Shown: positions 40,351 to 51,946, counted from the first letter of the stretch. The stretch: 64,000 bases of DNA from Planctomycetota bacterium (GCA_026421205.1 JAPKBM010000003.1:1-64000); one strand, 5' to 3'. Notes: generated by a model from the sequence alone, not told the origin. Numbers and translations: made by a program.

Positions 40351-43300
40351 GGTTTGACTTCACCGAATCCATTCCCCCCGCCCCGCGCACGATGACGGCT
40401 TGGGTATAGGCGGTATGGCCGACGTACGCCGAAGGCACATTGACGTCAATCGTTGCAATGCCAGATGCATTAGCCAGACCGGAGCCTAAGAGTACAGCCG
40501 ATGTACCTAGGCCTAAGCAGAGTGTGCCTAGAGCAGGTGGGCAAAGGGATCCAGTACGTAAAGAGCCGACGACAAAAACCTTTTCACCAGGTTGTGCCCC
40601 TTCCACGGTCATGCGGGCGGCAAACCCGCCAATGAGCGTACTCATGGAGAGGAAAAGGTCATACGAAGGACCGAGCATGCCAATCCAGGTGCGCCATCCG
40701 GAAGTGCGGTACTCATGATGATTCCAGAAAGTTCCCGGGCTTGCGGGATCTTCATCAACGCCGCTGTAATCTCCCCATCGGGAACCCGTTTCAGGGGAAG
40801 AACTGATTTGAAGTTGAATGGGGTCGCCGAAGGTGCCCATGGGGTCGCCAGCTTCTCGGTAAACATATTCCACCGAAATATACTGATTGGAGGAAGAGCG
40901 ATTGAATGCAATCACCACGTTGTTATTGGCATCCACGTGGATATCCCCGAACCAATTGTGCTCGCCGACGCCAAGATTTAGCGTGCCGTATTGTGCGAGT
41001 GTTGGGTCATTCCCGGACAGTGGCCAACCGTTGAGTGCAAATTCATACCACCGAACGCGTGCTGTGTTTGCGTGTCCCGAGTTATGGCAAATCCAAAGAG
41101 ATCCATTGCGCACGACCCCGTTTTTTACGCGGTAGTCAATCGTGGAGGCACGATTTGAGGTGCCCAGTTGGTCTGCGCCGGGGGGCTGGTTGTACTTTTG
41201 CGGCAGGTCAATTTGGATTTGATGAAGTTGCGGGCTGCTGTTTGCATTAGTGATGGACTCCAACATCATTTTTGTATTGGAGGAAGCCGCCCACGTGGAT
41301 GCAAAATAGCCCACCTTCCCCCGCGCATTCAGATTGTAATTTTTTGAAGCCCCTAAAGAGACCAAGCTCGAAGAAGTTAAGACCTGTTTCATATTTGGGG
41401 TTTGTCCATTTGCCATGGAATTTTTGTCAAACATGAAGATACGGTTTCCGCCAGGAGAACCGAAGCAGTCACCCGTGATGTAAATGGTGTCTTGGTCTAT
41501 GCCCATGTTGGGGAAGTCAAGGAAGCCACATGTGGAATCTACTCGGTATCGAAATTTGTGCCATCCACTATTCGGGTCAGTTGATTTCGAAATGGCAATG
41601 CAAATAGCATCATTAGTTCCTGCGCCATCCGCAGCAGCAACAATAAAGCGTTCCGTGTGCGGGTCATAAACCGCAATAGGGTCAAAGACAAAACCACCAG
41701 CACCTTGGCCAGCCCAAAATCCGGTTAGGGATTGGTTGAACGTTTTTGAACCGCTTTTTGTAAAGATGGCAATTTCACCGTTCACAACGCCCACAATATG
41801 ATTCTGCCCTACAGCCAGATCTGGGTCAGGTGGGGTCCACCCTGTGCTTGAAATGGCCTCAAAACCAAAGGTTGACCCTCTTGGTGGGGGTCCTGGGACT
41901 TTAGGCCCGGGAACGAAAAATGGGTCATAGTAAGGCTTCTCTGACTTTTCCATGACGGCAAGAAGGGGGATGTCCAAGGCTGCGGCCATAGGCTCTACAG
42001 CGAGGGGAGCCGGCGGATTTAAGCGGGCATCGGCGAACAAGGTGACTCCAGCAGCACGTTTGTCACCAAGCAGGTTGCCATGCCAGATGAAGGCAAGTTG
42101 ATCCAGGTCTGTCCAAAGCATGTGTGTGCTGACCAAGCCGACTTGCATGTTTTGTTCCCCTTCCGAAGCCTGATTGACTTGGAACGATGCACCAATGGGA
42201 TTGGCGTCGGCGGTGAATGCTTGGGCGCGAATATTGACGGGGCGACTTGGGCGATGCACGCTGTGGTGCTCGGTAAGAAGGCCATTGTCGTTATAGGCAA
42301 CCACAAATCTTCCGTCGGAGTGCATGGCAACGGACGCACCGTTTTGATAACCCTCTCCTCCAGCATCCACGGAGAATGCCGGTGCCGACGGCGTGCCATC
42401 AGCGTGGAAGGTTCGCGCCATGACGCCGTAATCACTTCCCGTTTTTGCGGACATCCAAGCCACAGCAAAGCGGTCCATACCGTTGGAGGCAATCGTCGGC
42501 TCAACATTTTTCTGCTGATTGGACTGGTGGAGTGCGAATGGCTTTTGCGTGAGTTCTCCTTGAAGAGGAATCAACCTTCCTTGAAGATGAAATCGTTCTT
42601 GAAGGGATTCTCCCCATGCAACGACCCACCCCTGTTCTAAACTTGCCGCTGTGGGCAACCAATCTTGGCTCTGATTTGCGGAGCCAATTTGAAATTCCAG
42701 ACCATCCGCCGCCCCATTTGAGAAAAAGCGTCGGCCCATAACTTTGCGTGTGGTTTGATCTGCATCGGTCCAGGTCACTAAAACATTTCCACCGGAATGA
42801 ATGTGCACAGATGGTTGGCCTTGGTCTCCGAATGGATCTGAGGCGATGGGAAATTCATGGCCAAGCGCCTGGAAATGGCGTTGCGTTTCTCCCGCTTCTT
42901 GCTCCGTCTCTACCCATCCAAAGCGCCGCGCAAAAATTCCACCACGGTCTCCGTCTTGACCGATGGAGTTCCAAACGACCCAAGCAGTGTTGTCCGGCGC
43001 GAAAGCCGCGGACGGCTTAATCTGATGGTCTGGCAGGAATTCATTGACATGGATTTCAGTGCCAATGGGGCGGCCGAGGGGGTCCAAAAGCTGCGCAAAA
43101 ACCCCGAATGTCCCATGTTCTTGGCGTCGGCTGTCCCATACCGCGAAGAAATCCCCTTTCGGCCCTGCCGCTAAAGCCGGATCCATTTGCCGGTTCGAGG
43201 TAAACGTATTGGCACGAACTTCCACTCGTTGATGTTGAACGAATGGGTGGGGGGTGATTTGAGGGCTTTGGAGGAGGAGGGCGGCGAAGAAGGTGAGCAT
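40328..43300 (-). CDS. large secreted protein (beta-propeller-like repeats) with shared C-terminal domain
   Basis: Signal peptide; C-terminal LANASGIATIDVNVPSAYVGHTAYTQAVIV module. Confidence 0.7.
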   Translation of the reverse strand: MLTFFAALLLQSPQITPHPFVQHQRVEVRANTFTSNRQMDPALAAGPKGDFFAVWDSRRQEHGTFGVFAQLLDPLGRPIGTEIHVNEFLPDHQIKPSAAFAPDNTAWVVWNSIGQDGDRGGIFARRFGWVETEQEAGETQRHFQALGHEFPIASDPFGDQGQPSVHIHSGGNVLVTWTDADQTTRKVMGRRFFSNGAADGLEFQIGSANQSQDWLPTAASLEQGWVVAWGESLQERFHLQGRLIPLQGELTQKPFALHQSNQQKNVEPTIASNGMDRFAVAWMSAKTGSDYGVMARTFHADGTPSAPAFSVDAGGEGYQNGASVAMHSDGRFVVAYNDNGLLTEHHSVHRPSRPVNIRAQAFTADANPIGASFQVNQASEGEQNMQVGLVSTHMLWTDLDQLAFIWHGNLLGDKRAAGVTLFADARLNPPAPLAVEPMAAALDIPLLAVMEKSEKPYYDPFFVPGPKVPGPPPRGSTFGFEAISSTGWTPPDPDLAVGQNHIVGVVNGEIAIFTKSGSKTFNQSLTGFWAGQGAGGFVFDPIAVYDPHTERFIVAAADGAGTNDAICIAISKSTDPNSGWHKFRYRVDSTCGFLDFPNMGIDQDTIYITGDCFGSPGGNRIFMFDKNSMANGQTPNMKQVLTSSSLVSLGASKNYNLNARGKVGYFASTWAASSNTKMMLESITNANSSPQLHQIQIDLPQKYNQPPGADQLGTSNRASTIDYRVKNGVVRNGSLWICHNSGHANTARVRWYEFALNGWPLSGNDPTLAQYGTLNLGVGEHNWFGDIHVDANNNVVIAFNRSSSNQYISVEYVYREAGDPMGTFGDPIQLQISSSPETGSRWGDYSGVDEDPASPGTFWNHHEYRTSGWRTWIGMLGPSYDLFLSMSTLIGGFAARMTVEGAQPGEKVFVVGSLRTGSLCPPALGTLCLGLGTSAVLLGSGLANASGIATIDVNVPSAYVGHTAYTQAVIVRGAGGMDSVKSNLASGEIF

Positions 43301-43335
43301 GAGGGAAGTCTAAGGGGAAAAAGGGGGGGCGAAGC

Positions 43336-43369
43336 GTGCGATTTCGCACATTTTTGTACAAAATCGCAC
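43336..43369. promoter_or_regulatory. operator-like inverted-repeat cluster in divergent intergenic region
   Basis: GTGCGA-TT-TCGCAC, TTTTGTACAAAA palindrome and third TCGCAC. Confidence 0.45.
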
Positions 43370-43463
43370 AATTACTAGGGTTACAGGGGTAATTCAGGTT
43401 GGTACAGAAATTGCAGGGAAGAAGTCGGCCCTTGGGCTAAAGACCCTTAGAATAGAAACACCC

Positions 43464-46400
43464 ATGAATCTCACAGGTATCCACATTCTGTCCCGCTTTT
43501 CTGGCGGTTTTGCTCTCTTTGGAGCGCTTTTGGCTTCTTCTTGCATCCCTGGAGATAGCCTCGGGGATGGCATTGGCTCAGGTTCTAGTGCTGGAAGTGG
43601 CTCAGAAGGGCAATTCCGTGTGATTCGCTCCAATCTGCCGGACAATGCGACCTGGGAGTTGAATCGAGTCATTGAAATTGAATTTAGTGATCCACTAGAT
43701 CCAGATTCAGTTGGGTTTGGCTCGATTTCATTCGTGACGGATGATTATTCCATTCCACCCGTAACGGGTAGCTTTGAATTTGAAGAAGGTTCCGAAGACC
43801 GAATTGTCCTTTTCCGCCCTACTTGTCCGAATAACAGCGACAACACGAATGGTGGTTTTTACCCTGAAGGCACGCAGTACACCATGGTGCTGCCTGGGCA
43901 GGACACGTTGTCGGGTAGCGCCGTTCGTGATGCACTTGGGCGCCCTTTGGCTCTGGGCTATTCCCGTCAGTTTTCTACTCCTCTTGGCCAAGGTCCATCC
44001 TTGTTTATGGATGATTTGCCAACACCACCGAAGTTAATTCCGAGCTCCGGAGTGCGATTCCCAGGGAATCTCAATTTATTCATAGATCCCGACCCCAACA
44101 TTATTCTTTCTTTTGACCAATCTTTAGATGGTCGTTCCAGCAATATTAATTTAGAGAATATTTACATCCTTTACTCGGATGTTCCCGCAGACCAAGTTGT
44201 TGGAGACGTTAACTTTCCATCGACTAATTTAATTCCAGGAATGGTTTCCTTGACGGACAATTGCAAGGAACGTGCCGAAGTTTCTTTTGTCGTTGCCGGC
44301 ATCCTCCCTCCCGGCCGTGCTTTACGCGTTGTGGTTCGAAGGGAACTTTTGGATATTGCCGGTAACGGGAATATTGAGGATCAGGTGTGGCCAGATTTTG
44401 CGCTTCCCACTCTGGAGGATTATTTTGACGACAGCACGACGCCCTGGAACGTCACCGAAGTTGTGGATGAATTCACCGAAAACTTCAATGACACGCGTGG
44501 TTTAGATTTAGATGCTGCTTACCCCATGCCAATGGCAACGACTGGGGAGGGATACGTGCGCGCTAGCTTTGAGTTCCCGGGCACTTTTACTTCAAAGGAT
44601 TTCTTTTTGAACAGTGGCTATCAAGAAATTTTTACGGATGGCCAAACTTTTTTTACCGACACCAACAACACTTTGTTTACCTTGCAGGATGGTGTTCTTA
44701 ATTGCAGAGATTTCACGATTAAGTCCGGGTCGGAGTTGCGTGGACGTGGTGACAGTCCTTTGGTGATTTATGCAAATGGCAACGTTCAAATTGAAGGCAC
44801 ACTGAATATCAGTGGAAATAATGCTCTTTGGCCAACGGGTTTGAACTCAGCAAGCCGTCCTGAAGGTGGTGCCAAGGGAGAATGTGGGGGCGGAACAGGC
44901 GGAACGTCTTCCGCAGAAATGACAAAAGAAACCCCGCGAGGCATGACGGGATTTGGCGCGTTTCAGGTACCGGGTGGGGGTGGTGTTGGAGGTGAAGCGG
45001 GCTACAACCAACGAGATAATGTCGGTTACGCGAACACAGAAATGGCAAATAATATTTCCGCCGGTGGTGGTGGAGGGGGCTTTGCGTTGACCGACAACGA
45101 AGCGGTGCATTGGCATCGCTGGGGCAGTAGTGACAAGATGCCTGAAATTGATGTGAAAGGGCACCCAGACCACAACACTTATCGTCACCGCGCGACAAAC
45201 CCTTTCTATGCGGGTCACCCGGGGGCTGACAAATATGACATTGGCTTTCCTGAGGGCAGTGCAAACCCACACGCTTCTTACGTGGTCCAGGGGGCAGAGG
45301 CCGGTAACCGTGGCTCTTCTTGGAACTGTGTGCATGCGGTCGACTCGAACCCATGGAAGACCTTTCCTCATGGTGTTTATGGGTTTGAGGACATGGCGGT
45401 TGACGTCCTCTTGCATGATGATGGCTCCGGTACAGAAACGATGGTTGCGGACGATGGTCAAGCGAATACGTTTAATACGGGTGCATATTTTACATTTGAT
45501 CGTGTTTGGGAAGATCCGTCGGATCCTTTTCCGTTTCAGGCCGGCCACCCAATCTTTGGTGCCGATGGAGGATCTGGGGGTACTTCGGTATTTCGAAATG
45601 ACGGGGATACAACCAATGATTTTTGGGGATCTCGCATTGATGCAGCAGGCGAAGTGATCCAAGGCGAGTTATTAGTTCCTTGGGCAGGTTCCGGTGGGGG
45701 TGCCTCCGGAGATATGATTTTGTACAACCGGAAGCCAGACGGCTTCGGGGGATATCTTCACATTAATGAGAGTGTTCCGGATCCGGCCTTCCCTTCAGGA
45801 ACAATTTTCACTTACCGAAAGGGTGGCCCTGGCGGTGGCGGTGGCGGTCAATTGCAAATCATGGCTATTGGCACCATTAAGATTGGAGTGAATGGTCTTA
45901 TTTTGGCAAAAGGCGGAAATGGAATTGCCGGTGAGTCCACCGGTTGGACTTATGGGCAGGTTTCCGGTTCTGGTGGTGGCTCTGGTGGGCACATCATTCT
46001 TCACTCCGCCACAGCATTGGACCTTCGAGGTGTGAATGTCACGTCCATCGGCGGGACCATTGAAAATGAAAACCGGACCTGGACTCTTGCGGACGGCACT
46101 TTAGTGGAGCCCAACGTTGCGGGCCTTTACTACGCCGAAGTTCTCCGTGCCCACGGTGGGCGCCGAGGTTGGGCAGCTTCACGAGTCAATGAACATTTGC
46201 CCTACAAAGACTATGGCGGATCTGCCGGTAAGAAAGATGGGAATAGTACTTGGATGGCGGGTCGTGGCGGAGCAGGAGCCAATGGTGTTATCCAGTTGCA
46301 TGTGCCTAATCCATCCACGGACATCCTTTGGCCGGGTTATGACCCGTCAGGAAGTCACGGCTCCACGTACAGCAACATTCAAGACTATGTGCATGCATCT

Positions 46401-47489
46401 TATGACCCTTTTACCGAAGAATGGTCGGGCTTGGATCCGGATAAATTAGAAGAAGTCTTGCGTTGTTTTGCGGCGCCCCAGCCGGTTGTTCTTGTTCCTT
46501 TCTTTGCGTCAACTTCTGTCGTGCAGTCGGAGTGGGTTGACACGGGGCTTGCCGGTTTACGGGCTCCGGCTGGCGCTACAGAGTTTGTCGATTATCCAGA
46601 TTATAGCAATTCACTTTTGCAAATTCAGGGCATCGACACTTCTTCCGGACGGGTAGAAACCACCGTCGGCGCCGTGCCTATGTTGCCTGATGTTGTAACC
46701 GGAAGTACTTCTATGGCGGTGATCAGCGCCTATGAGGTCGTCTTGTCCAATGCCTCGGTTGATTTTGCCGCGGCCCTTCATTTCCTTCGTCAGCCAGCTG
46801 TGCTTGAGGGCTATATTTTTCGGCCGGACTCATCTGCTGCCGTTGGGTTTACTATTGTGGAAGCGGAATATGATTCTTCCGTAGACGTATTGACGCTGAC
46901 CACGGATACCGCCGATGGCTCGGTTGAGTTTGCGATTAATCCAGGAAATCCTGTTTGGGGCTTGTCACCGAAGTTTTTCCAGATACAGACAGAAAACTTG
47001 ATGAACCAAGTTCCGACCTCTGCTCAAGTGTTTCTTCAATTCCAAGGTGCTGATGAAGTTGCTCCCGGAGAGAATCAGCCGGGCATTCCGGTTCCAGGTG
47101 AAACAGACTGGACCGCGGACCTTTCCATACTGCAAGGAAAACGTTTCCTGCGTTGGCGAGTTCTTTTCGACATTGATTATCGTGGATTGAGCGCCCTTGA
47201 TGGGAACCTGAACGCCTCGAAAACGGAAATAGTTATAGACGATTCTTCCGAATTCCCGGATGAAGGAAGGGTGAAGATTGTCGATGAAATGATTTCTTTC
47301 GCCGTGAACGACAAAGTGCACAATACGCTTCTTGGCTGTGTTCGTGGGCTGGAGGGAACGACGGCGGGCTATTATATGAACGATACTCTTGTAGAGGTGC
47401 TTTCCAGTGATCCGAGCAGTTCCGGTGGGGTTAATTTGAGCAGTCCAAAGCCTCAAATTGACCGTCTTAAGGTGCCCTTCGTCTGGTAG
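43464..47489 (+). CDS. very large Gly-rich lipoprotein/surface protein with SbsA-Ig-like N-terminus
   Basis: Leader LLASSCIPGD lipobox; Ig-like VIEIEFSDPLDPDSV; GGGGGGF-type glycine-rich segments. Confidence 0.7.
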   Translation: MNLTGIHILSRFSGGFALFGALLASSCIPGDSLGDGIGSGSSAGSGSEGQFRVIRSNLPDNATWELNRVIEIEFSDPLDPDSVGFGSISFVTDDYSIPPVTGSFEFEEGSEDRIVLFRPTCPNNSDNTNGGFYPEGTQYTMVLPGQDTLSGSAVRDALGRPLALGYSRQFSTPLGQGPSLFMDDLPTPPKLIPSSGVRFPGNLNLFIDPDPNIILSFDQSLDGRSSNINLENIYILYSDVPADQVVGDVNFPSTNLIPGMVSLTDNCKERAEVSFVVAGILPPGRALRVVVRRELLDIAGNGNIEDQVWPDFALPTLEDYFDDSTTPWNVTEVVDEFTENFNDTRGLDLDAAYPMPMATTGEGYVRASFEFPGTFTSKDFFLNSGYQEIFTDGQTFFTDTNNTLFTLQDGVLNCRDFTIKSGSELRGRGDSPLVIYANGNVQIEGTLNISGNNALWPTGLNSASRPEGGAKGECGGGTGGTSSAEMTKETPRGMTGFGAFQVPGGGGVGGEAGYNQRDNVGYANTEMANNISAGGGGGGFALTDNEAVHWHRWGSSDKMPEIDVKGHPDHNTYRHRATNPFYAGHPGADKYDIGFPEGSANPHASYVVQGAEAGNRGSSWNCVHAVDSNPWKTFPHGVYGFEDMAVDVLLHDDGSGTETMVADDGQANTFNTGAYFTFDRVWEDPSDPFPFQAGHPIFGADGGSGGTSVFRNDGDTTNDFWGSRIDAAGEVIQGELLVPWAGSGGGASGDMILYNRKPDGFGGYLHINESVPDPAFPSGTIFTYRKGGPGGGGGGQLQIMAIGTIKIGVNGLILAKGGNGIAGESTGWTYGQVSGSGGGSGGHIILHSATALDLRGVNVTSIGGTIENENRTWTLADGTLVEPNVAGLYYAEVLRAHGGRRGWAASRVNEHLPYKDYGGSAGKKDGNSTWMAGRGGAGANGVIQLHVPNPSTDILWPGYDPSGSHGSTYSNIQDYVHASYDPFTEEWSGLDPDKLEEVLRCFAAPQPVVLVPFFASTSVVQSEWVDTGLAGLRAPAGATEFVDYPDYSNSLLQIQGIDTSSGRVETTVGAVPMLPDVVTGSTSMAVISAYEVVLSNASVDFAAALHFLRQPAVLEGYIFRPDSSAAVGFTIVEAEYDSSVDVLTLTTDTADGSVEFAINPGNPVWGLSPKFFQIQTENLMNQVPTSAQVFLQFQGADEVAPGENQPGIPVPGETDWTADLSILQGKRFLRWRVLFDIDYRGLSALDGNLNASKTEIVIDDSSEFPDEGRVKIVDEMISFAVNDKVHNTLLGCVRGLEGTTAGYYMNDTLVEVLSSDPSSSGGVNLSSPKPQIDRLKVPFVW

Positions 47490-47492
47490 GGC

Positions 47493-50400
47493 TTACATAT
47501 TTCGGCGGTATTGCCCACCAATCTCATAAAGCGCGTGGCTCAGTTGCCCTAGCGTGGCAACTTTTGAGGCTTCCATAAGTTCCTCAAAGATGTTGGCGTT
47601 GGAAAGAGCTTTATCCTGAAGCATGGCCAGAGCTTTTGCAGTGCAAGCCGGATCTCTTTGGTGCATATCTTGAACCTGCTTTACTTGAGATTCTTTTTCT
47701 TCCACTGAGGAGCGTATGAGTTCGGTTTTTACAACGCCCTCCCCGGCCTTTGGGTTAAGGAAGGTGTTCACGCCCACGATGGGAAGCTCTCCGGAGTGTT
47801 TCTGGCTTTCATATTCCAAGCTTTCTTCTTGGATTTTTCCGCGCTGATACATGGTTTCCATGGCGCCCAAGACGCCTCCTCGCTCTGAAATTCGATGAAA
47901 TTCATCAAGCACTGCTTCCTCTACGAGGTCGGTTAAGAGATCTGTGAAATAGGCCCCTTGTGTCGGGTTTTCATTTTTTGCTTGACCGAGTTCTCGGTTG
48001 ATGATGAGTTGGATGGCAAGTGCTCGGCGGACGGAATCCTCTGTAGGGGTCGTGATGGCTTCGTCATAAGCATTAGTATGTAAGCTGTTACAGTTGTCGT
48101 AGATGGCGTACATGGCCTGCAGTGTGGTGCGAATGTCGTTGAAGTCAATTTCTTGTGCATGAAGAGACCGCCCGCTTGTTTGAATGTGGTACTTCAGCTT
48201 TTGGGAGCGGGCATCTGCTTTATAGAGATCTTTCATTGCGATGGCCCAGATGCGTCGGGCGACTCGGCCGATGACGGAATACTCTGCGTCTAAGCCGTTA
48301 CTGAAGAAGAACGAAAGATTGGGCGCAAAGTGATTTACGTCCATACCACGTGCGCGGTAATACTCAACAAAGGTGAAGCCATTCGCAAGCGTGAATGCCA
48401 ATTGCGAAATGGGGTTTGCTCCAGCTTCGGCAATGTGATAACCAGAGATGGATACGGAATAGAAATTCCGTATTTTCTTCTGGATAAAGTGTTCTTGCAC
48501 ATCGCCCATGACTTTTAGGGCAAATTCTGTACTGAAGATACAGGTGTTTTGAGCTTGGTCCTCCTTCAAAATATCCGCTTGAACCGTGCCGCGAACCGCT
48601 TGAATGGCGGTGGCTTTAATTTCTTCATACTCATCTTGAGGGATGAGCTGATCTCCGGTAACCCCGAGCAGGCCTAAGCCGAAGCCGTCATGGCCTTCGG
48701 GAGGTTCGCCTCGATAAACCGGTTGGTTCCCTTGGGTCAGTTCCTGGATTTTCTTTTGCGCCTCTTCCCAGCGACCCGTTTCTTTCAGGCGTTTTTCCAC
48801 TGCCTGGTCAATGGCCGTATTCAGGAAAAAAGCAAGCATGATGGGGGCCGGCCCATTGATTGTCATGGAAACGGACGTCTTCGGTGAAGCTAAATCAAAT
48901 CCAGAGTACAGCCTCTTTGCATCGTCTAAGGAGCAAATGGAAACACCGGCATTTCCCACCTTCCCGTAAATGTCGGGGCGTAGGTCCGGGTCTTCTCCGT
49001 AAAGCGTGACGGAGTCAAAGGCTGTCGAAAGTCGCACTGCGGGTTGGCCTGCGGAAACATAATGAAAGCGTCGGTTCGTGCGCTCCGCCGTACCTTCCCC
49101 GGCAAACATTCGCGTAGGGTCTTCCCCTGTTCTTTTAAAGGGGAAGACGCCGGCGGCGTAGGGGAACTGCCCAGGCAACCCCTCTAGGCCAAACCACTGT
49201 GTTAAATCTTCCCAGTTCTGGGTTTGCGGAAGGGCTACTTTTGGAAGTAACGTTCCGGAGAGTGTTTCAAACTTCGCTTGAATTTGAATGTCTTTTCCAC
49301 GTACCTCATAGGAGAAGTGCTCTTTTTCATAGGCCGACTTCTCTTCTTGCCAGTGCTGCAAGCGATTCTTTAGGTCTTCCGGGAGTTCGGCGAGTAGTTG
49401 GTCAAGGCGCTCTTGAAGTAGTACTGCTGTGGAATCAGAGGAGTCAAATTCTAGAAGGGCACGGCGGAGTCCGTCAGCGCGACCGGCAAGCTTTGCGACG
49501 GATTTCGTTTTCTTTTTATGCTGGCGTACGGTGTCGGCAATCTCAGCTAAGTAACGGATACGATCTGCAGGGACAACGGTGGGGGTTTCCGTGATACGCA
49601 AGGGAGGTGGAGTTGTCTTCCAGTCTTTTTTCGTGAGCGTGGTCCATTCCGTCATGAGCCATTCAAAGAGATGGTCGACGCCTGGGTCAGAAAACCGACT
49701 TGCTGAAGTAAGAAAAACGGGAAGGTCCTCATCTAATCCATCAAAGTTTTCTCGGTTACGTCGAAATTGTTTCCTTACATCGCGCAAGGCATCTTTTGCG
49801 CCTTTGCGGTCTGACTTGTTGATGACGATGCCTTGGGCAAAGTCCAGCATGTCAATTTTTTCTAGTTGAGAGGGTGCGCCGAATTCGGGGGTCATGACGT
49901 AAATTGAAAAGTCACAGAGGTCGACGACTTCGGAATCACTTTGCCCGATGCCCGCGGTTTCCAAAATGATAAGATCATAATTTGCGGCTTGGAGAACATG
50001 GAGTGCATCTCGGACGGCGTCGGCGGTGGCCAAGTGGGCTCGTCGCGTGGCCATGGAGCGCATAAACACGCGAGGCCCGTGTACTGCATTCATACGAATT
50101 CGATCTCCTAAGAGCGCACCTCCAGTGCGACGTTGGCTGGGGTCCACGGAAAGAATTGCCACGGTGCGGTCTGGGAATTGATCCAACGTGCGTCGTACGA
50201 GTTCGTCAGTAAGAGACGACTTTCCCGCGCCTCCGGTTCCCGTAATACCTAGGATAGCTGCCGTTTCGGAGGGCATACTTTGTTTTAGTTCGGCCCGTAG
50301 GGCGTCTAAAGTCGAAGCATGCTTAGGCCCTTGATGATATTCAAAAAGGCTGATGGCTCGTGCCACGGCCGGCGCATTTTTTTGCAATCGCCCTTCGGGG

Positions 50401-50879
50401 AGTTGGGTTATATTTTCTAATTCATGCGGCTTTGCTTGTGCCAGCATGTCTTGAATCATGCCTACGAGTCCAAGGCGTCGGCCATCTTCAACGGAGTACA
50501 AGTGATCCACGCCATATTCATGAAGCGCCGCAATTTCTTCATCCGTGATGGTGCCACCACCACCGCCAAAAACTTTGATGTGCTCACAGCCTTTTTCCCT
50601 GAGGAGCTCCACCATGTATTGGAAAAATTCCATATGCCCTCCTTGGTAAGAGGAGATGGCAATGGCGTGAGCATCTTCTTGAATGGCGGCCTCCACAATT
50701 TCTTCCACGGACCGGTTATGTCCAAGATGGATGACTTCGGCGCCTTCTCGTTGCAGAATTCGACGCATGATGTTGATGGCGGCGTCGTGGCCGTCAAACA
50801 AAGAGGCCGCAGTGACGAAGCGGAGATTGTCTTGTGCGCTGGAGTCTTGAGCGTGCGTGGGGGCAGGGGAGGTTTTCAT
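47493..50879 (-). CDS. icmF: fused isobutyryl-CoA-type mutase (B12 domain + MeaB-like G domain + mutase)
   Basis: [17 protein letters not shown]12 domain; [18 protein letters not shown]-loop; [32 protein letters not shown]. Confidence 0.93.
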   Translation of the reverse strand: MKTSPAPTHAQDSSAQDNLRFVTAASLFDGHDAAINIMRRILQREGAEVIHLGHNRSVEEIVEAAIQEDAHAIAISSYQGGHMEFFQYMVELLREKGCEHIKVFGGGGGTITDEEIAALHEYGVDHLYSVEDGRRLGLVGMIQDMLAQAKPHELENITQLPEGRLQKNAPAVARAISLFEYHQGPKHASTLDALRAELKQSMPSETAAILGITGTGGAGKSSLTDELVRRTLDQFPDRTVAILSVDPSQRRTGGALLGDRIRMNAVHGPRVFMRSMATRRAHLATADAVRDALHVLQAANYDLIILETAGIGQSDSEVVDLCDFSIYVMTPEFGAPSQLEKIDMLDFAQGIVINKSDRKGAKDALRDVRKQFRRNRENFDGLDEDLPVFLTSASRFSDPGVDHLFEWLMTEWTTLTKKDWKTTPPPLRITETPTVVPADRIRYLAEIADTVRQHKKKTKSVAKLAGRADGLRRALLEFDSSDSTAVLLQERLDQLLAELPEDLKNRLQHWQEEKSAYEKEHFSYEVRGKDIQIQAKFETLSGTLLPKVALPQTQNWEDLTQWFGLEGLPGQFPYAAGVFPFKRTGEDPTRMFAGEGTAERTNRRFHYVSAGQPAVRLSTAFDSVTLYGEDPDLRPDIYGKVGNAGVSICSLDDAKRLYSGFDLASPKTSVSMTINGPAPIMLAFFLNTAIDQAVEKRLKETGRWEEAQKKIQELTQGNQPVYRGEPPEGHDGFGLGLLGVTGDQLIPQDEYEEIKATAIQAVRGTVQADILKEDQAQNTCIFSTEFALKVMGDVQEHFIQKKIRNFYSVSISGYHIAEAGANPISQLAFTLANGFTFVEYYRARGMDVNHFAPNLSFFFSNGLDAEYSVIGRVARRIWAIAMKDLYKADARSQKLKYHIQTSGRSLHAQEIDFNDIRTTLQAMYAIYDNCNSLHTNAYDEAITTPTEDSVRRALAIQLIINRELGQAKNENPTQGAYFTDLLTDLVEEAVLDEFHRISERGGVLGAMETMYQRGKIQEESLEYESQKHSGELPIVGVNTFLNPKAGEGVVKTELIRSSVEEKESQVKQVQDMHQRDPACTAKALAMLQDKALSNANIFEELMEASKVATLGQLSHALYEIGGQYRRNM

Positions 50880-51271
50880 GGTGATGGGGGGGCGTGTTGC
50901 TTTTGGGCTATGCGTGCTTGGTAGTCCTTGAGCTCTTGGTCTAGCTGGTGCAATTCTTGAATGCGTGTGGTGACTTCGGTCCGGCGTGTTTGGAGGAGTT
51001 GATGAAGGTCGTCGAGCAGAGCTGGTGTTTGCCCGCGGTCAAAGGCCTGGTTGAGCCGGCCGATTTCTTCCAGGGTTAAGCCAAGATGCTTGAGGCGTTG
51101 GATGAACCGAAGTCGCTCTAGGGCATCTGGCCCGTAAAGCCGACGTCCTCCGTTTCCGCGTTCCTCTGCCTTCAAGAGGCCGCGCTCCCCGTAGTAGCGG
51201 ATGGTGCGACTACTCATACCAGCCTCTTTGGCAAGAGCACTGATGTCGAGCAAGGAGGCCAGAGGTTGCAT
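50876..51271 (-). CDS. MerR-family transcriptional regulator
   Basis: [28 protein letters not shown] overlap with icmF. Confidence 0.93.
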   Translation of the reverse strand: MQPLASLLDISALAKEAGMSSRTIRYYGERGLLKAEERGNGGRRLYGPDALERLRFIQRLKHLGLTLEEIGRLNQAFDRGQTPALLDDLHQLLQTRRTEVTTRIQELHQLDQELKDYQARIAQKQHAPPSP

Positions 51272-51298
51272 AAGGTGAGTTTACACCATGTTGCCAGT

Positions 51299-51946
51299 TT
51301 ACGTCAACTGTTTGTCGCAGGCCCGTTTCAGAGGGCATTCTTCACATTTAGCTATTCGTGCCGTACAGAAAGCTCTTCCGTGGTCAATGAGGGCATGGCT
51401 CAGCCAGGTCCAGCGACTTTTGGGAAAGAGATCCATGAGTACTTTCTCTACCTTTTCCGGCTGTTGGGCTGTGGTCAGCCCCAATCTACGGGCAATACGC
51501 CCCACATGCGTGTCCACCACCACGCCGACGGGTTTCCGGAAGGCCTGCCCAAGAACGCAGTTTGCAGTCTTTCGCGCCACGCCAGCCAGTTGGAGTAATT
51601 CCTCCATGGTCTCCGGAACCTCACCCCGATGGTCCTTCATGAGTGTCTTGGCCATTGCACTGAGGTGCTTGGTTTTATTGTTGAAGAAATTGATGGAGGC
51701 AATGAGGGGGCGGATTTCCTCAAGGGAAGCGCTGGCTAGGGATTGCGCGTCAGGAAAATGATGAAAGAGGGCTGGCGTGACCAAATTGACACGCTTGTCC
51801 GTGCATTGCGCCGACAAGATGGTGGCTACAAGGAGTTGAAAGGGGTTTTCCCAGTGAAGGGCCGTTTCACTGCTTATGTAGTGGCGGAGCAAGATACGCT
51901 GAATTCCTTTTGCTCGTTCCGACAGAGTTTTCACAGATTTTGGCAT
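51299..51946 (-). CDS. nth: endonuclease III
   Basis: ATILSAQCTDKRVN, VDTHVGRIARRLGL, CTARIAKCEECPLKRAC Fe-S motif. Confidence 0.95.
   Translation of the reverse strand: MPKSVKTLSERAKGIQRILLRHYISSETALHWENPFQLLVATILSAQCTDKRVNLVTPALFHHFPDAQSLASASLEEIRPLIASINFFNNKTKHLSAMAKTLMKDHRGEVPETMEELLQLAGVARKTANCVLGQAFRKPVGVVVDTHVGRIARRLGLTTAQQPEKVEKVLMDLFPKSRWTWLSHALIDHGRAFCTARIAKCEECPLKRACDKQLT

Noticed and set aside
44881-45100. GGTGGTGG-type repeats resembling a tandem repeat
   Set aside because: Explained by polyglycine codons in the 43464-47489 CDS; no regular period or CRISPR-like spacers.
47493-51298. B12 riboswitch controlling icmF
   Set aside because: No room: icmF overlaps the merR gene by 4 nt and no B12-box was seen upstream of merR.
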